Source: Pseudomonas graminis (GTDB lineage: Bacteria; Pseudomonadota; Gammaproteobacteria; Pseudomonadales; Pseudomonadaceae). From it: a stretch of DNA of 64,000 nt. Made by a program: the position numbers and the translations under genes. Location of the stretch: positions 4,168,501-4,232,500 of the forward strand of contig NZ_CP053746.1 in assembly GCF_013201545.1 (NCBI RefSeq). Direction: 5' to 3'. The notes below the pieces were generated by a model, which was not told the origin of the DNA, did no database searches, and was given only the letters and a program-made list of their open reading frames with translations. Below, in pieces: positions 1 to 9,984 of the stretch (position 1 is its first letter; each line of letters opens with the position of its first letter).

Positions 1-705
1 GCACAGAAACAGGGTGAGTTCCCCTAGCTGCGAAGGCGTCACGAATTCCAGCGACGGCTGCTTCTCCGCCAGCAGGTCGTGCTTGGCCTGCTCCACATCA
101 CCCGTCTGCGCAGCCCGATCATCGATCTGCTTCTGGACAAGCGGCGTCAGCACCCACCCGGGGCAGATGGCGTTGCAGGTGACATTGCTGGCGACCGTCT
201 CCAGGCCGACCACCTTGGTTAGACCAATGACGCCATGCTTGGCCGCCACGTAGGCCGCCTTGCCCGTCGAACCCACCAGGCCATGGACCGACGCAATGTT
301 CACGATGCGCCCCCAGCCCTTGGCACGCATGCCCGGCAGGCACAACCGTGTGCTGTGGAACACCGACGACAGGTTGATGGCAATGATCTTGTCCCAGCTC
401 TCGACGGGGAAGTCCTCCACCGCGTCGACGTGCTGAATCCCCGCGTTGTTGACCAGAATGTCGACGCCGCCGAATTCACGTTCGGCGTAGGCAATCATGT
501 CGGCGATCTGCGCCACATCACTGACGTCCGCGGGGTGATGACCGACCTTGCCGCCATATTGCTTGACCTGCTCGATCACCGCCGATGCATCGCCGAAACC
601 GTTGAGCAGCAGATTTGCACCGGCCTTGGCCAGTGTCATCGCGATGCCCAGGCCGATGCCGCTGGTGGAGCCGGTGACCAGTGCGGTTTTGCCTTGCAGA
701 CTCAT
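1..705 (-). CDS. bdhA: 3-hydroxybutyrate dehydrogenase (C-terminus cut by window edge)
   Basis: Short-chain dehydrogenase that oxidises 3-hydroxybutyrate to acetoacetate with NAD+ in the cytoplasm. The 235 codons present contain the glycine-rich cofactor motif TGSTSGIG near the N-terminus, the NNAG motif, the catalytic serine in NIASVHG, and the YVAAK catalytic Tyr-Lys pair. The later stretch CPGWVLTPLVQKQI is typical of BdhA. The ATG at 705 follows GAGGAATTGAAC, a good ribosome site. It lies 10 bases after the permease gene, so the two form an operon that imports and oxidises hydroxybutyrate. Roughly the last 20 residues fall outside the window. Family confidence is high; substrate rests on family resemblance and context. 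Confidence 0.93.
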   Translation of the reverse strand, partial: MSLQGKTALVTGSTSGIGLGIAMTLAKAGANLLLNGFGDASAVIEQVKQYGGKVGHHPADVSDVAQIADMIAYAEREFGGVDILVNNAGIQHVDAVEDFPVESWDKIIAINLSSVFHSTRLCLPGMRAKGWGRIVNIASVHGLVGSTGKAAYVAAKHGVIGLTKVVGLETVASNVTCNAICPGWVLTPLVQKQIDDRAAQTGDVEQAKHDLLAEKQPSLEFVTPSQLGELTLFLC

Positions 706-715
706 GTTCAATTCC

Positions 716-2107
716 TCATACAATGCCGGTTGCATAGAAAACCCCGATCACCACAAACACCGCCAGGGTCTTGATGATCGTGATGCCGAAGATGTCCTTG
801 TAGGCCTCGCGGTGGGTCAGGCCGGTGACCGCCAGCAAGGTGATGACCGCGCCGTTGTGCGGCAGCGTGTCCATTCCGCCGCTGGCCATGGCCGCGACCC
901 GGTGCAACACTTCCAGCGGGATGTTCGCCGCATGGGCCGCCGCGATGAAGCTGTCGGACATCGCTGCCAGGGCAATGCTCATGCCTCCGGACGCCGATCC
1001 GGTGATGCCGGCCAGCAAGGTCACGGTAATCGCTTCGTTGACCAGCGGATTGGGAATGCTTTTCAGCCCGTCCGCCAGCACCAGAAATCCGGGCAACGAA
1101 GCAATCACAGCGCCAAAACCGTATTCCGACGCGGTGTTCATCGCCGCCAGCAGGGCACCGCTGACCGCACCTTTGCTACCCTCGGCCAGCTTCGATTTCA
1201 CCGTGCGGAAGGCAAACAGCAGCACGAAGAGAATGCCCACCAGCAACGCCGCCTCCACGGCCCAGATCGCGGTGATCTTGGCGATGTCGGTCTGCACCGG
1301 CGTCGCCATACCCGCCAGCGCGAGGGTGTGGGTCTTGCCGTACCACTGGGGAATCCACTGGGTGAACAGCAGGTTCATGATCCCGACCAGCAACAGCGGC
1401 GCCAACGCGATCCACGGGTTGGGCAGGGCGATATCGTCCGGAGTGTCCGGCTCGTTGCGCAGTTCGGTGCCATAACCTTCGCCGGCACGCTGGGCCCGGT
1501 TGCGCTGGCGCTGCAGAAACAGCATGCCGACGCTGAACACGAACGCCGTGCCGATCAGCCCCAGCCACGGCGCCGCCCACGCCGTGGTGTTGAAGAAAGT
1601 TGAGGGGATGATGTTCTGGATCTGCGGTGTGCCGGGCAGGGCGTCCATGGTGAACGAGAATGCGCCCAGGGCAATGGTCGCCGGAATCAGGCGCTTGGGA
1701 ATGTTGCTCTGGCGGAACATCTCCGCGGCGAACGGGTAGACCGCAAACACGACCACGAACAGCGACACGCCGCCGTAGGTCAGCAGCGCGCAGACCAGCA
1801 CGATCACCAGCATCGCCTGGCGGGTGCCAAGCAAGCGAATGGCAGCCGCCACGATGGAGCGCGAGAAGCCCGACAGCTCAATCAGCTTGCCGAACACGGC
1901 ACCCAGCAGAAACACCGGAAAGTAGAGTTTGACGAAGCCGACCATCTTGTCCATGAACACGCCGGTGAAGGCGGGCGCCACGGCTGATGGGTCGGTGAGC
2001 AGCACGGCGCCGAGGGCCGCGATGGGGGCAAAGAGGATAACGCTGTAACCCCGGTAGGCAGCCAGCATCAGCAGCGTAAGCGCCGCTAAAGCGATGATCA
2101 CACTCAT
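716..2107 (-). CDS. GntP-family permease, probably for 3-hydroxybutyrate
   Basis: A 463-residue polytopic inner-membrane transporter of the gluconate:H+ symporter (GntP) family. It is almost entirely hydrophobic, with about a dozen predicted spans and typical stretches such as GGVSLFVVVFAVYPFAAEM and GGMDTLPHNGA. The ATG at 2107 is chosen over an upstream start because GGAGACACTCG precedes it and the N-terminus (MSVIIALAAL) starts directly with a membrane segment. It is the first gene of an operon with the dehydrogenase. The promoter at 2165-2180 is of the sigma-54 type and the next gene upstream encodes a sigma-54 activator. Gluconate is the alternative substrate, but the neighbour argues for hydroxybutyrate. 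Confidence 0.88.
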   Translation of the reverse strand: MSVIIALAALTLLMLAAYRGYSVILFAPIAALGAVLLTDPSAVAPAFTGVFMDKMVGFVKLYFPVFLLGAVFGKLIELSGFSRSIVAAAIRLLGTRQAMLVIVLVCALLTYGGVSLFVVVFAVYPFAAEMFRQSNIPKRLIPATIALGAFSFTMDALPGTPQIQNIIPSTFFNTTAWAAPWLGLIGTAFVFSVGMLFLQRQRNRAQRAGEGYGTELRNEPDTPDDIALPNPWIALAPLLLVGIMNLLFTQWIPQWYGKTHTLALAGMATPVQTDIAKITAIWAVEAALLVGILFVLLFAFRTVKSKLAEGSKGAVSGALLAAMNTASEYGFGAVIASLPGFLVLADGLKSIPNPLVNEAITVTLLAGITGSASGGMSIALAAMSDSFIAAAHAANIPLEVLHRVAAMASGGMDTLPHNGAVITLLAVTGLTHREAYKDIFGITIIKTLAVFVVIGVFYATGIV

Positions 2108-2164
2108 CGAGTGTCTCCTGTTGTTTTTATTTTGGGTGCGGCGAGGCCGCGCAACAGGAGGTAT

Positions 2165-2180
2165 AGCCAGTTTCATGCCA
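2165..2180 (-). promoter_or_regulatory. sigma-54 (-24/-12) promoter for permease-dehydrogenase operon
   Basis: Read on the minus strand, the sequence TGGCATGAAACTGGCT has GG and GC separated by exactly ten bases, against the sigma-54 consensus TGGCACG-N4-TTGCW. It lies about 58 bases before the permease start and next to an activator gene with a GAFTGA motif. Confidence 0.72.
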
Positions 2181-2219
2181 TTACGCTAACTGGCTGATTT
2201 TTAACGATTTATTTTGATG

Positions 2220-2234
2220 GCGTGAGCATCACGC
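2220..2234. promoter_or_regulatory. Palindrome, possible activator site
   Basis: GCGTGA-GCA-TCACGC is a perfect 6-3-6 inverted repeat about 40 bases upstream of the -24 element. The position suits an enhancer-like site for the neighbouring sigma-54 activator. This is inferred from symmetry and position only. Confidence 0.45.
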
Positions 2235-2364
2235 GGCTGATCTGTCCAGAAAATGAGACCACTCCTGTGCAAGCGGGCGTATGCCAAGTCAGTTGCCCTG
2301 CCTCGCAACCGCTCTGGATCGGGATACCTGAGGCTGATTCCAGATTCGTAGACGGACAGTCTCT

Positions 2365-3792
2365 CTATTGAGACTCGGCGATCCCCAATGCCGCCATCTT
2401 CTTGTACAGCGTCGAACGCCCCAGCCCCAATTGCCGGGCCGCGAGAATCACGTTACCCGCGCACTGCGCCAGCTTCGCCTGAATCAGTTCCCGGTCGAAA
2501 TGCTGCCGAGCCTCGCTGTAGGTCTGATCATTGGATGCCAAGGGGCCGGTTGCCGGCGGGCTGGTCACCGGCACCAGCGTGCCGATGGCCGCGCGGATGT
2601 CGCCGGGATTGAGCTGCAGATCGTCGCTGAGCAATGCCGCACGTTCGAGCACGTTGCGCAGCTCGCGAATGTTGCCCGGCCAGGCATGCTGTGCGAGGGC
2701 GGCCATGGCTGCCGGCGCCAGTTCGTGCTGGCTGCGCAGGTCCTCGAGAATCGCTTCGGTCAACGCCGGAATATCATCCAGACGCTCGCGCAACGGCGGC
2801 ACCTGGATGGGCAACACGCTCAACCGGTAATACAGGTCAGCACGAAACTCGCCACGCTTGATCGCGGCTTCGAGATCCGTGGAGGTTGCGGCGATCAGGC
2901 GGACATCGCTTTTGATCATCTCGTTGGAGCCTACGGGCTCGTATTCCTTTTCCTGCAGTACGCGCAGCAGCTTGCTCTGCAACGGCAGGGGCATGTCGCC
3001 GATCTCATCAAGAAACAGCGTGCCGCCCTCGGCCAGGTGCAATTTGCCCTGGCGCCCCTTACGGTCGGCGCCGGTGAATGCGCCAGGGGCGGTGCCAAAG
3101 AACTCCGCCTCAAGCAACGCTTCGGGGATCGCTGCGCTGTTGATGCTGATGAAGGGTTTGTGGGCGCGGGACGAACTGTTGTGCACCGCGTGGGCGAGCA
3201 GCTCTTTGCCGGTACCGGTCTCACCCAGCAGCAGCACCGGGGAATCGGTGCTGGCGCTACGCCGTGCCCGGCGTTTGACTTCCAGGCTGGCGGCACTGGT
3301 GCCGATGAAGTGGGCAAAGCTGTATTTGGCCTGGCGTGCGCGCAGCAGCGAGCGGGTCGAGGCCAGCTCCTGCTGCATGCTCGCATAGCGCTTGAGCAGC
3401 GGCGACAAGGCCTGCAGCTCATCGAACAGCGCGAAACCGATGGCGCCGATCACCGCGCCGCCGTCGTCGTGGATTGGCAGGCGCATGACCACCAGTGGGT
3501 CCTTCGCCGTGTCCATCATGTCCAGCAGAATAGGTTGGCCGTTGCTCGCCACCTGCCGCAGCAGGCTGCCGGGAATCACCTGCTCACAGGGCTGACCCAC
3601 CGCTCGGCCCGGGTCTTCGAGGCCAAAGCGGCGTGCGTAACGCTCGTTGATCCAGACGATGCGGGCGTCCCGGTCGACGATGACCGTGCCTTCGCTGGAC
3701 TGCTCAATGATCTCGAAGAGCGAACGGATCGCCAGTCGCCGAACGCGTCGGTAGTCCTTCAGGCTCTCACTGTCTTTCATGAGCGGTTCCAT
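2365..3792 (-). CDS. sigma-54-dependent activator, PAS-AAA+-Fis
   Basis: A 475-residue enhancer-binding protein. An N-terminal PAS-type sensor spans roughly residues 25-130. A central AAA+ domain follows with Walker A GETGTGKE, the sigma-54 contact loop GAFTGA and Walker B LFLDEIGD. A C-terminal Fis-type helix-turn-helix (AARQLGLGRSTLYKKMAALGI) ends it. There is no receiver domain, so a small ligand rather than a histidine kinase probably controls it. It is encoded just upstream of the permease-dehydrogenase operon, whose promoter is sigma-54 type, and most likely activates it. Two starts are possible, 3792 and 3780; the first sits closest to GAGGAACAGG. Confidence 0.9.
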   Translation of the reverse strand: MEPLMKDSESLKDYRRVRRLAIRSLFEIIEQSSEGTVIVDRDARIVWINERYARRFGLEDPGRAVGQPCEQVIPGSLLRQVASNGQPILLDMMDTAKDPLVVMRLPIHDDGGAVIGAIGFALFDELQALSPLLKRYASMQQELASTRSLLRARQAKYSFAHFIGTSAASLEVKRRARRSASTDSPVLLLGETGTGKELLAHAVHNSSSRAHKPFISINSAAIPEALLEAEFFGTAPGAFTGADRKGRQGKLHLAEGGTLFLDEIGDMPLPLQSKLLRVLQEKEYEPVGSNEMIKSDVRLIAATSTDLEAAIKRGEFRADLYYRLSVLPIQVPPLRERLDDIPALTEAILEDLRSQHELAPAAMAALAQHAWPGNIRELRNVLERAALLSDDLQLNPGDIRAAIGTLVPVTSPPATGPLASNDQTYSEARQHFDRELIQAKLAQCAGNVILAARQLGLGRSTLYKKMAALGIAESQ

Positions 3793-3843
3793 CCATCCTG
3801 TTCCTCGGCATCTGGCCGCACAGACTACAGATTCAAAATGGCT

Positions 3844-5427
3844 TCAGTTGAAACCGGGGTGCGCCGCCGCCAGCAATTCCCGGGTGTAGGGATGCTGTGG
3901 CGCATCGAACACGTCGTGGCTCGCACCGCGCTCGACCACCTTGCCGTCCTTGACCACGATCAGGTCATGGGCCAGCGCCTTGACCACGGCCAGGTCGTGG
4001 CTGATGAATAGATAAGTCAGGCCATGACGTTCCTGCAACTGACGCAACAACGCGACGACCTGTTTCTGCACGGTGCGATCCAGCGCAGAGGTCGGTTCGT
4101 CGAGCAATATCAAGGCAGGTTTGAGCACAAGGGCGCGGGCAATGGCGATACGTTGACGCTGGCCACCGGAAAATTCGTGGGGATAGCGGTGCCGGCTCGA
4201 CGGGTTGATGCCGACTTCCTCCAGCGCGCGAATCACTTCGGCCTCACAGCTGGCCTTGTCCAGGTCGCTGTGAACTTCCAGGCCCTCGCTGATGATCTGT
4301 GCCACCGACATGCGCGGGCTGAGGCTGCCGTAAGGGTCCTGAAAAACCACCTGCATCTGCTTGCGCCATGGGCGCATCTGCTTCTGATTGAGGCTGTCCA
4401 GCGCATGACCCTTGAAGCGGATACTGCCACGGGACTCCAGCAAGCGCAGGATGGCCTGACCAAGTGTCGACTTGCCCGAGCCGGATTCGCCGACGATTCC
4501 CAGGGTTTTGCCGCGCTCGATGCTCAGGCTGATGTCGTCGACGGCTTTCAGGTATTCGCGGTGCCGGTTGAAAATCCCGCCCCCGAGGGAGAACCAGACC
4601 CGCAGGTTATCGACCTCCAGCACCTTCTCGCGGGTGTCACGGGGTAACGGCTCGCCCGCCGGTTCCGCGTCCAGCAGCAGACGGCTGTAAGGGTGTTGCG
4701 GGTTCTTGAACAACAGCTGGCAATTGGACTGCTCGACGATTTCCCCGGCGCGCATCACGCACACCCGCTGGGCGATGCTGTGCACCAGATTCAGGTCGTG
4801 GCTGATCAGCAGCAGCGACATGTTCAGCCGTTGCTGCAGCTGTTTGAGCAGCAGCAGGATCTTACGCTGCACCGTCACGTCCAGCGCCGTGGTGGGCTCA
4901 TCGGCAATCAGCAGTTCCGGCTCGCAGGCGAGGGCCATGGCGATCATCACCCGCTGACGCTGGCCGCCGGATAACTCGTGGGGGTAGGCCTTCAGGCGCT
5001 TTTTCGGGTGTTGAATGCCGACCAGCTCCAGCAGCTCGATGATCCGCGCCTGGGCCGCCTTGCCCGTCAGGCCCTTGTGCAGCAGCAAGGTTTCGCCGAT
5101 CTGCCGGGACACCGTGTGCAGCGGGTTCAAAGAGGTCATCGGCTCCTGAAAGATCATCGCGATCTGATTGCCGCGCAGCTCGCGCATGACATTGCCATCG
5201 GCGCCGAGCAGTTCCTTGCCGCGGTAGCGAATGCTGCCGGTGCTCAGTGTGCCGGCCTGGGGCAGCAGTTGAAGGATCGAGTGAGCAGTCACCGACTTGC
5301 CCGAGCCCGACTCGCCGACCAATGCCAGGCACTCGCCGGCCGGAATGTCCAGGCTCAGGTGCTTGACCACAGTATGGCCGTTGAACGACACCGAGAGGTC
5401 GCGGATTTCGATCAGGTTTTCGGACAT
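3844..5427 (-). CDS. yejF: Peptide ABC transporter, fused double ATPase YejF
   Basis: The 527-residue ATPase of an oligopeptide (microcin C type) importer, with two full ABC domains in one chain. Each half has a Walker A (GESGSGKS, twice), a signature (LSGGQRQR and FSGGQRQR) and a Walker B ([16 protein letters not shown]). An OppF-like tail occurs after each domain. It binds the YejB and YejE permeases at the inner face of the membrane. The ATG at 5427 is one base past the yejE stop (TGA-C-ATG), so translation is coupled. The order yejA-yejB-yejE-yejF matches the enterobacterial operon. Confidence 0.93.
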   Translation of the reverse strand: MSENLIEIRDLSVSFNGHTVVKHLSLDIPAGECLALVGESGSGKSVTAHSILQLLPQAGTLSTGSIRYRGKELLGADGNVMRELRGNQIAMIFQEPMTSLNPLHTVSRQIGETLLLHKGLTGKAAQARIIELLELVGIQHPKKRLKAYPHELSGGQRQRVMIAMALACEPELLIADEPTTALDVTVQRKILLLLKQLQQRLNMSLLLISHDLNLVHSIAQRVCVMRAGEIVEQSNCQLLFKNPQHPYSRLLLDAEPAGEPLPRDTREKVLEVDNLRVWFSLGGGIFNRHREYLKAVDDISLSIERGKTLGIVGESGSGKSTLGQAILRLLESRGSIRFKGHALDSLNQKQMRPWRKQMQVVFQDPYGSLSPRMSVAQIISEGLEVHSDLDKASCEAEVIRALEEVGINPSSRHRYPHEFSGGQRQRIAIARALVLKPALILLDEPTSALDRTVQKQVVALLRQLQERHGLTYLFISHDLAVVKALAHDLIVVKDGKVVERGASHDVFDAPQHPYTRELLAAAHPGFN

Positions 5428-5428
5428 G

Positions 5429-6454
5429 TCAGGACCTCGGGTCGAAGGCATCCCGCAGGGCCTCGCCAATAAACACCAGCAGCGACAGGATCAGCGCCAG
5501 TGTGAAAAATGCCGTGAAGCCCAGCCATGGCGCCTGCAGGTTCTGCTTGCCCTGGGCAATCAGCTCGCCCAGTGACGCGCTGCCGGCGGGCATGCCGAAG
5601 CCGAGGAAATCCAGCGCGGTCAGCGTGGAAATCGCCCCGGTGAGGATGAACGGCAGATAACTCAGGGTGGCGTTCATCGCGTTGGGCAGGATGTGCCGCA
5701 GGATCACTTTGCGATCATCCAGCCCCAGCGCCCGCGCCGCTTTGACGTATTCCAGATTGCGCCCGCGCAGGAATTCGGCGCGCACCACGTCCACCAGCGC
5801 CAGCCACGAAAACAGCGCCATAATCCCCAGCAGCCACCAAAAATTTGGCTCGACGAAGCCCGACAGGATGATCAGCAGGTACAGCACCGGCAGACCGGAC
5901 CAGACTTCCAGCAGGCGCTGACCGATCAAATCCACCCAGCCGCCGTAATAGCCCTGCAATGCGCCGGCGGCGATGCCGATCAGCGCACTGATGAAGGTCA
6001 GCGCCAAGGCAAACAGAATCGACACCCGCGCGCCGAAAATGACCCGGGCCAGCACGTCCCGAGCCTGATCGTCGGTGCCCAGCCAGTTGATCGAGGAGGG
6101 CGGGCTTGGTGCGGGTTTGTTCAGGTCATAGTTGGGTGTGTCATCGCTGAACGGGATCGGCGGAAACAGCATCCAGCCGTCGCCCTTGCTGATCAACTGG
6201 CGCACGTAATCGCTGCGGTAATCCGGCTGAAACGGCAGCTGGCCGCCGAATTCCTGCTCGGTGTGGCGCTTGAAGGCGGGGAAATACAGCTCATGCTGAT
6301 AACTCAGCACCAGGGGTTTGTCGTTGGCAATCAGCTCGCCGCATAGGCTGAGGATGAACAGCCCACAGAACAGCCACAACGACCACCAGCCCCGGCGGTT
6401 ATTGCGAAAGCGCTCGAAGCGACGGCGTGCCACCGGAGACAGTCTGCGCATCAC
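5429..6454 (-). CDS. yejE: Peptide ABC transporter permease YejE
   Basis: A 341-residue inner-membrane permease of the DppC/OppC class. It starts with a basic cytoplasmic segment and one membrane span, then a large loop containing [21 protein letters not shown], the hallmark of this class. A five-span domain follows with the EAA coupling loop ([25 protein letters not shown]). The start overlaps the yejB stop (ATGA). Its partner is YejB in the heterodimeric channel. Confidence 0.93.
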   Translation of the reverse strand: MMRRLSPVARRRFERFRNNRRGWWSLWLFCGLFILSLCGELIANDKPLVLSYQHELYFPAFKRHTEQEFGGQLPFQPDYRSDYVRQLISKGDGWMLFPPIPFSDDTPNYDLNKPAPSPPSSINWLGTDDQARDVLARVIFGARVSILFALALTFISALIGIAAGALQGYYGGWVDLIGQRLLEVWSGLPVLYLLIILSGFVEPNFWWLLGIMALFSWLALVDVVRAEFLRGRNLEYVKAARALGLDDRKVILRHILPNAMNATLSYLPFILTGAISTLTALDFLGFGMPAGSASLGELIAQGKQNLQAPWLGFTAFFTLALILSLLVFIGEALRDAFDPRS

Positions 6455-7515
6455 GCATTCCTCGCGCTGAAGTCGATTCGGGGGTCAACCAGGGTGTAGC
6501 AGATGTCCCCGACCAGCTTTATCAGCAACCCGAACAGCGTGAAGATGAACAGCGAACCGAACACCACAGGGTAATCCCGTGACACCGCGGCTTCGTAACT
6601 CATGCGGCCGAGGCCATCGAGGGAGAAGATCACTTCGATCATCAACGAACCTGCAAAGAACACACTGATGAACGCCTGGGGGATGCCGGCAACGATCAGT
6701 AGCATGGCGTTGCGGAACACGTGGCCGTACAGGACGCGCCGCTCGCTCAGGCCTTTAGCGCGGGCGGTGACCACGTACTGGCGGGTGACTTCGTTCAAGA
6801 AGAAGTTTTTGGTCAGGATGGTCAGCGTCGCGAAACCGCCGATCACCAGTGACGTCACCGGCAACACCAGGTGCCAGAAGTAGTCGGCGATCTTGCCCAG
6901 GGTGCTCAATTGATCAAAGTTTTCGGACACCAGCCCGCGCACCGGGAACCAGCTCAGCGAGGTGCCTCCCGCGAATAGCACCACCAACAGCATGGCGAAC
7001 AGAAAGGCCGGCATCGCGTAACCGATGATGATTGCCGTGCTGCTCCAGATGTCGAAGTGGCTGCCGTGCTTGACCGCCTTGCGGATGCCCAGGGGTATCG
7101 ACACCAAGTAGGTAATCAATGTGGCCCATAGCCCCAGTGAGATAGAGACGGGCATTTTCTGCAGGATCAGGTCCGTCACCTTGGCGCCGCGAAAGAAGCT
7201 GTTGCCGAAATCCAGCTGCGCGTAGTTCTTCAGCATCAGCCACAAGCGCTCATGCAAGGGTTTGTCGAAGCCGTATTGATGCTCGATTTCCTTGATCAGC
7301 TTGGGGTCAAGCCCGCGACTGGCCCGGGACTGCCCGGCGTTCATGGTTTCGGTGTGGCCTGCGCCAATGGTGCCGCCGGCGACGCCTTGCAGCTTGGCGA
7401 TGGCTTGCTCGACCGGGCCGCCGGGCGCGGCCTGTACGATGAAGAAGTTCACCAACAGAATGCACAGCAGCGTCGGAATGATCAGCAGCAGGCGCCTCAT
7501 CAGGTAGCCGAGCAT
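6451..7515 (-). CDS. yejB: Peptide ABC transporter permease YejB
   Basis: A 354-residue inner-membrane permease of the DppB/OppB class ([19 protein letters not shown] at the N-terminus). The EAA loop reads [22 protein letters not shown]. The start at 7515 overlaps the yejA stop (TAATG), which argues against a longer upstream start. It pairs with YejE and takes substrate delivered by YejA. Confidence 0.93.
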   Translation of the reverse strand: MLGYLMRRLLLIIPTLLCILLVNFFIVQAAPGGPVEQAIAKLQGVAGGTIGAGHTETMNAGQSRASRGLDPKLIKEIEHQYGFDKPLHERLWLMLKNYAQLDFGNSFFRGAKVTDLILQKMPVSISLGLWATLITYLVSIPLGIRKAVKHGSHFDIWSSTAIIIGYAMPAFLFAMLLVVLFAGGTSLSWFPVRGLVSENFDQLSTLGKIADYFWHLVLPVTSLVIGGFATLTILTKNFFLNEVTRQYVVTARAKGLSERRVLYGHVFRNAMLLIVAGIPQAFISVFFAGSLMIEVIFSLDGLGRMSYEAAVSRDYPVVFGSLFIFTLFGLLIKLVGDICYTLVDPRIDFSARNA

Positions 7516-9383
7516 TACTTGACCTCCGAGGGGATGGCCGAAGCGCCCCGTTGTCGGGCGAACTCTTCGTTGGTCAGTGCCTGGGGGCTGACTTCCCACC
7601 AGGTGTCGATGGCCTCACTGTTGCTGGCCTGCACCTTGGGAATGCCGAAGCGGTTCCACCACACCGTGGACGAGCCGGGCGGGTAATAGTTGGGAATCCA
7701 GTAGAAGCCCCACTGCAGCACCCGGTCCAGGGCATGGGCGTAATCGATCATCGCGGGCTTGCTGTCGGCCTTTGCCAGGCCCTCGATCAGCGTGTCGACT
7801 GCCGTGTCGCGCAGGACCATGTAGTTGCTGGAGCCGGAATCGGTCGCGACTTTCGAGCCGAAGTTGTTGTACAGCTCCATGCCGGGGGAGGTCGAGACGC
7901 CGTAGCCGGTGACGATCATGTCGTAATCCCGGGCCATGACCCTGTTCAGGTACTGTGCCGAGTCGATGCGGCGGATTTCGAAATCGATGCCGATCTGCGC
8001 CAGATTGCGCTTGTAGGGCAGCAGGATTTTCTCGAAGCCGCTCTGGCCGTTGAGAAAAGTAAAACTCAACGGTTCGCCCTGGGTGTTGACCAGCTTGTCA
8101 CCCTGGGGCATCCAGCCTGCTTCTTCGAGCAACGCAAGGGCCTGCAGCTGTTTGTCGCGGATGAAACCGCTGCCATCGGTTTTCGGGGTCTGGAACACCG
8201 TGGTGAAGACTTCCGGCGGCACCTGACCGCGCAGCGGCTCAAGAATCTTCAGCTCGGACTCGGTGGGCAGCGCTGTCGCCGCCAGATCACTGTTGGAGAA
8301 GTAACTGTTCTGGCGCACATAGACGTTGCGCATCATCTGTTTGTTGGTCCACTCGAAGTCCCACAGCATCGCCAGCGCCTGACGCACGCGACGGTCCTGA
8401 AATTTCGGACGGTCCAGATTGAAGATAAAGCCCTGGGAACTCTGCACCGCGCCCTTGGCCAGGTGCGCCCGCTGCAGACGGCCTTCGGTCAACGCCGGGC
8501 CGTCATAGCCGATGGAATAACCGGTGGCGGAATATTCACGGTTGTAATCATAGCCGCCACCGCGCAGCACCTGACGGGCGACATCGGTGTCGCCGAAATA
8601 CTCGACGCTGAAATGATCGAAGTTGTACTGGCCGCGATTGACCGGCAGGTCCTTGCCCCACCAGTCGGGGTTGCGCTCGAAGGTGACGCTGCGACCCGGG
8701 TCGACCTTGCCGATGCGATACGGGCCGCTGCCCACCGGGATCTCGAAGCCGCCGCCGTTGGCGAAGTCGCGGTCCTTCCACCAATGTTCGGGAAATACCG
8801 GCAGCGAGGCCAGATCCAGCGGCAGGGTGCGGCTTTCGCTGCTTTTGAAATCAAAGCGGATCTGCGTCGGCGACTCGACTTCCACGCCTTTGACGTCTTG
8901 AAACTCGGTGCGATACGACAGGCTGCCCTGGGTCATCAGCAGGTTGTAGGTGTAGCGCACGTCTTCGGCGGTGATGGGCGAGCCGTCGGAGAATTTCGCT
9001 TTAGGGCTCAGGTAGAAACGCAATGACATGCCGTCGGCAGCGCGCTCCATTTTCTCTGCGATCAGGCCATACACGGTGTAGGGCTCGTCCAGCGACTTGA
9101 CTGCCAGGGGCGAGTAAAGCAAGCCATTGACCTGGGAGACGCCGGTGCCTTTGTCGAGGTACGGCATGATGTGATCGAACTGGCCGATTTCCTGCGCCGA
9201 GCGGCGCATGCTGCCGCCTTTCGGGGCGGCGGCATTGACGTAATCGAAGTGTCCGAAATTAGCCGGATAGCGCGGCGCCTCACCGTAAACGGTCAACGCG
9301 TGTTGCGGGGCGGCGGACAAAACCTGAAAACCAGAAACGAAGACGAGTGTTGCGACCATCAGCGATGACAAAACAAAACGCAT
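7515..9383 (-). CDS. yejA: Periplasmic peptide-binding protein YejA
   Basis: A 622-residue family 5 extracellular solute-binding protein with an N-terminal signal peptide ([20 protein letters not shown], cleavage near LSA-AP). It captures oligopeptides in the periplasm for YejBEF. Family features include the [12 protein letters not shown] region and the C-terminal [13 protein letters not shown]. The ATG at 9383 is preferred over one 21 bases upstream because AGGA lies 8 bases ahead and the signal peptide then starts at once. It is the first gene of yejABEF. Confidence 0.92.
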   Translation of the reverse strand: MRFVLSSLMVATLVFVSGFQVLSAAPQHALTVYGEAPRYPANFGHFDYVNAAAPKGGSMRRSAQEIGQFDHIMPYLDKGTGVSQVNGLLYSPLAVKSLDEPYTVYGLIAEKMERAADGMSLRFYLSPKAKFSDGSPITAEDVRYTYNLLMTQGSLSYRTEFQDVKGVEVESPTQIRFDFKSSESRTLPLDLASLPVFPEHWWKDRDFANGGGFEIPVGSGPYRIGKVDPGRSVTFERNPDWWGKDLPVNRGQYNFDHFSVEYFGDTDVARQVLRGGGYDYNREYSATGYSIGYDGPALTEGRLQRAHLAKGAVQSSQGFIFNLDRPKFQDRRVRQALAMLWDFEWTNKQMMRNVYVRQNSYFSNSDLAATALPTESELKILEPLRGQVPPEVFTTVFQTPKTDGSGFIRDKQLQALALLEEAGWMPQGDKLVNTQGEPLSFTFLNGQSGFEKILLPYKRNLAQIGIDFEIRRIDSAQYLNRVMARDYDMIVTGYGVSTSPGMELYNNFGSKVATDSGSSNYMVLRDTAVDTLIEGLAKADSKPAMIDYAHALDRVLQWGFYWIPNYYPPGSSTVWWNRFGIPKVQASNSEAIDTWWEVSPQALTNEEFARQRGASAIPSEVK

Positions 9384-9548
9384 TGCACGAATCCTGACTG
9401 ACATTGGCGAGCAACATCAGGGTTGAAGGTCATGACGGCGCGGGTGGCCGGTCCGGTTTTTTATTGATTACCCCGGTGGCAAGGTACCGCAAAGCCGGAG
9501 TCTTTGTAACCGGACAATACAGCTCTGGAGCAAGGATTCGATAAACAA

Positions 9549-9574
9549 ACGGCCCGCTTTCAAGGGCGGGCCGT
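9549..9574 (-). terminator. Rho-independent terminator of ppiC
   Basis: A nine-pair stem (ACGGCCCGC with GCGGGCCGT) and an eight-base loop. Read on the minus strand it is followed by TTTGTTTAT. It lies 20 bases past the ppiC stop. Confidence 0.8.
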
Positions 9575-9594
9575 TCGTGCAGCAGCGCGGAGGA

Positions 9595-9876
9595 TCAGTC
9601 CTGGCGGCTGGTCACTTCCAGCAGGTGGTAACCGAACTGGGTTTTCACCGGGCCCTGGACGACGTTCACCGGTGCGCTGAACACCACGGTGTCGAATTCC
9701 TTGACCATTTGACCGGGGCCGAAAGAGCCGAGGTCGCCGCCTTGACGGCTGGACGGGCAGCTGGAGTTCGATTTTGCGACTTCGGCAAAATCAGCGCCGC
9801 CTTCGATCTGCGCCTTGAGTTCGTTGCACTTCTCTTCGCTGGATACGAGGATGTGGCGGGCAGTGGCTTTGGCCAT
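9595..9876 (-). CDS. ppiC: Parvulin-type peptidyl-prolyl isomerase PpiC
   Basis: A 93-residue single-domain rotamase that speeds cis-trans isomerisation of prolyl bonds in the cytoplasm. It has the parvulin hallmarks RHILV near the N-terminus, the SCPS..GGDLG loop, and FGYHLLEV at the end. There is no signal peptide. The ATG at 9876 gives the family's usual length of about 92 residues; a longer reading to 9978 has no family support. It is probably a single transcription unit. Confidence 0.92.
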   Translation of the reverse strand: MAKATARHILVSSEEKCNELKAQIEGGADFAEVAKSNSSCPSSRQGGDLGSFGPGQMVKEFDTVVFSAPVNVVQGPVKTQFGYHLLEVTSRQD

Positions 9877-9984
9877 GGGGTTGACTCCTGTGAAAAAAAA
9901 AGAAACGAGCGTACCGGAATAAGGGCCGCGTTTCCCGAGAAAGTTCAGGCGCCTTTGTCTTGCCGTGACAGACGACATCGTCGC

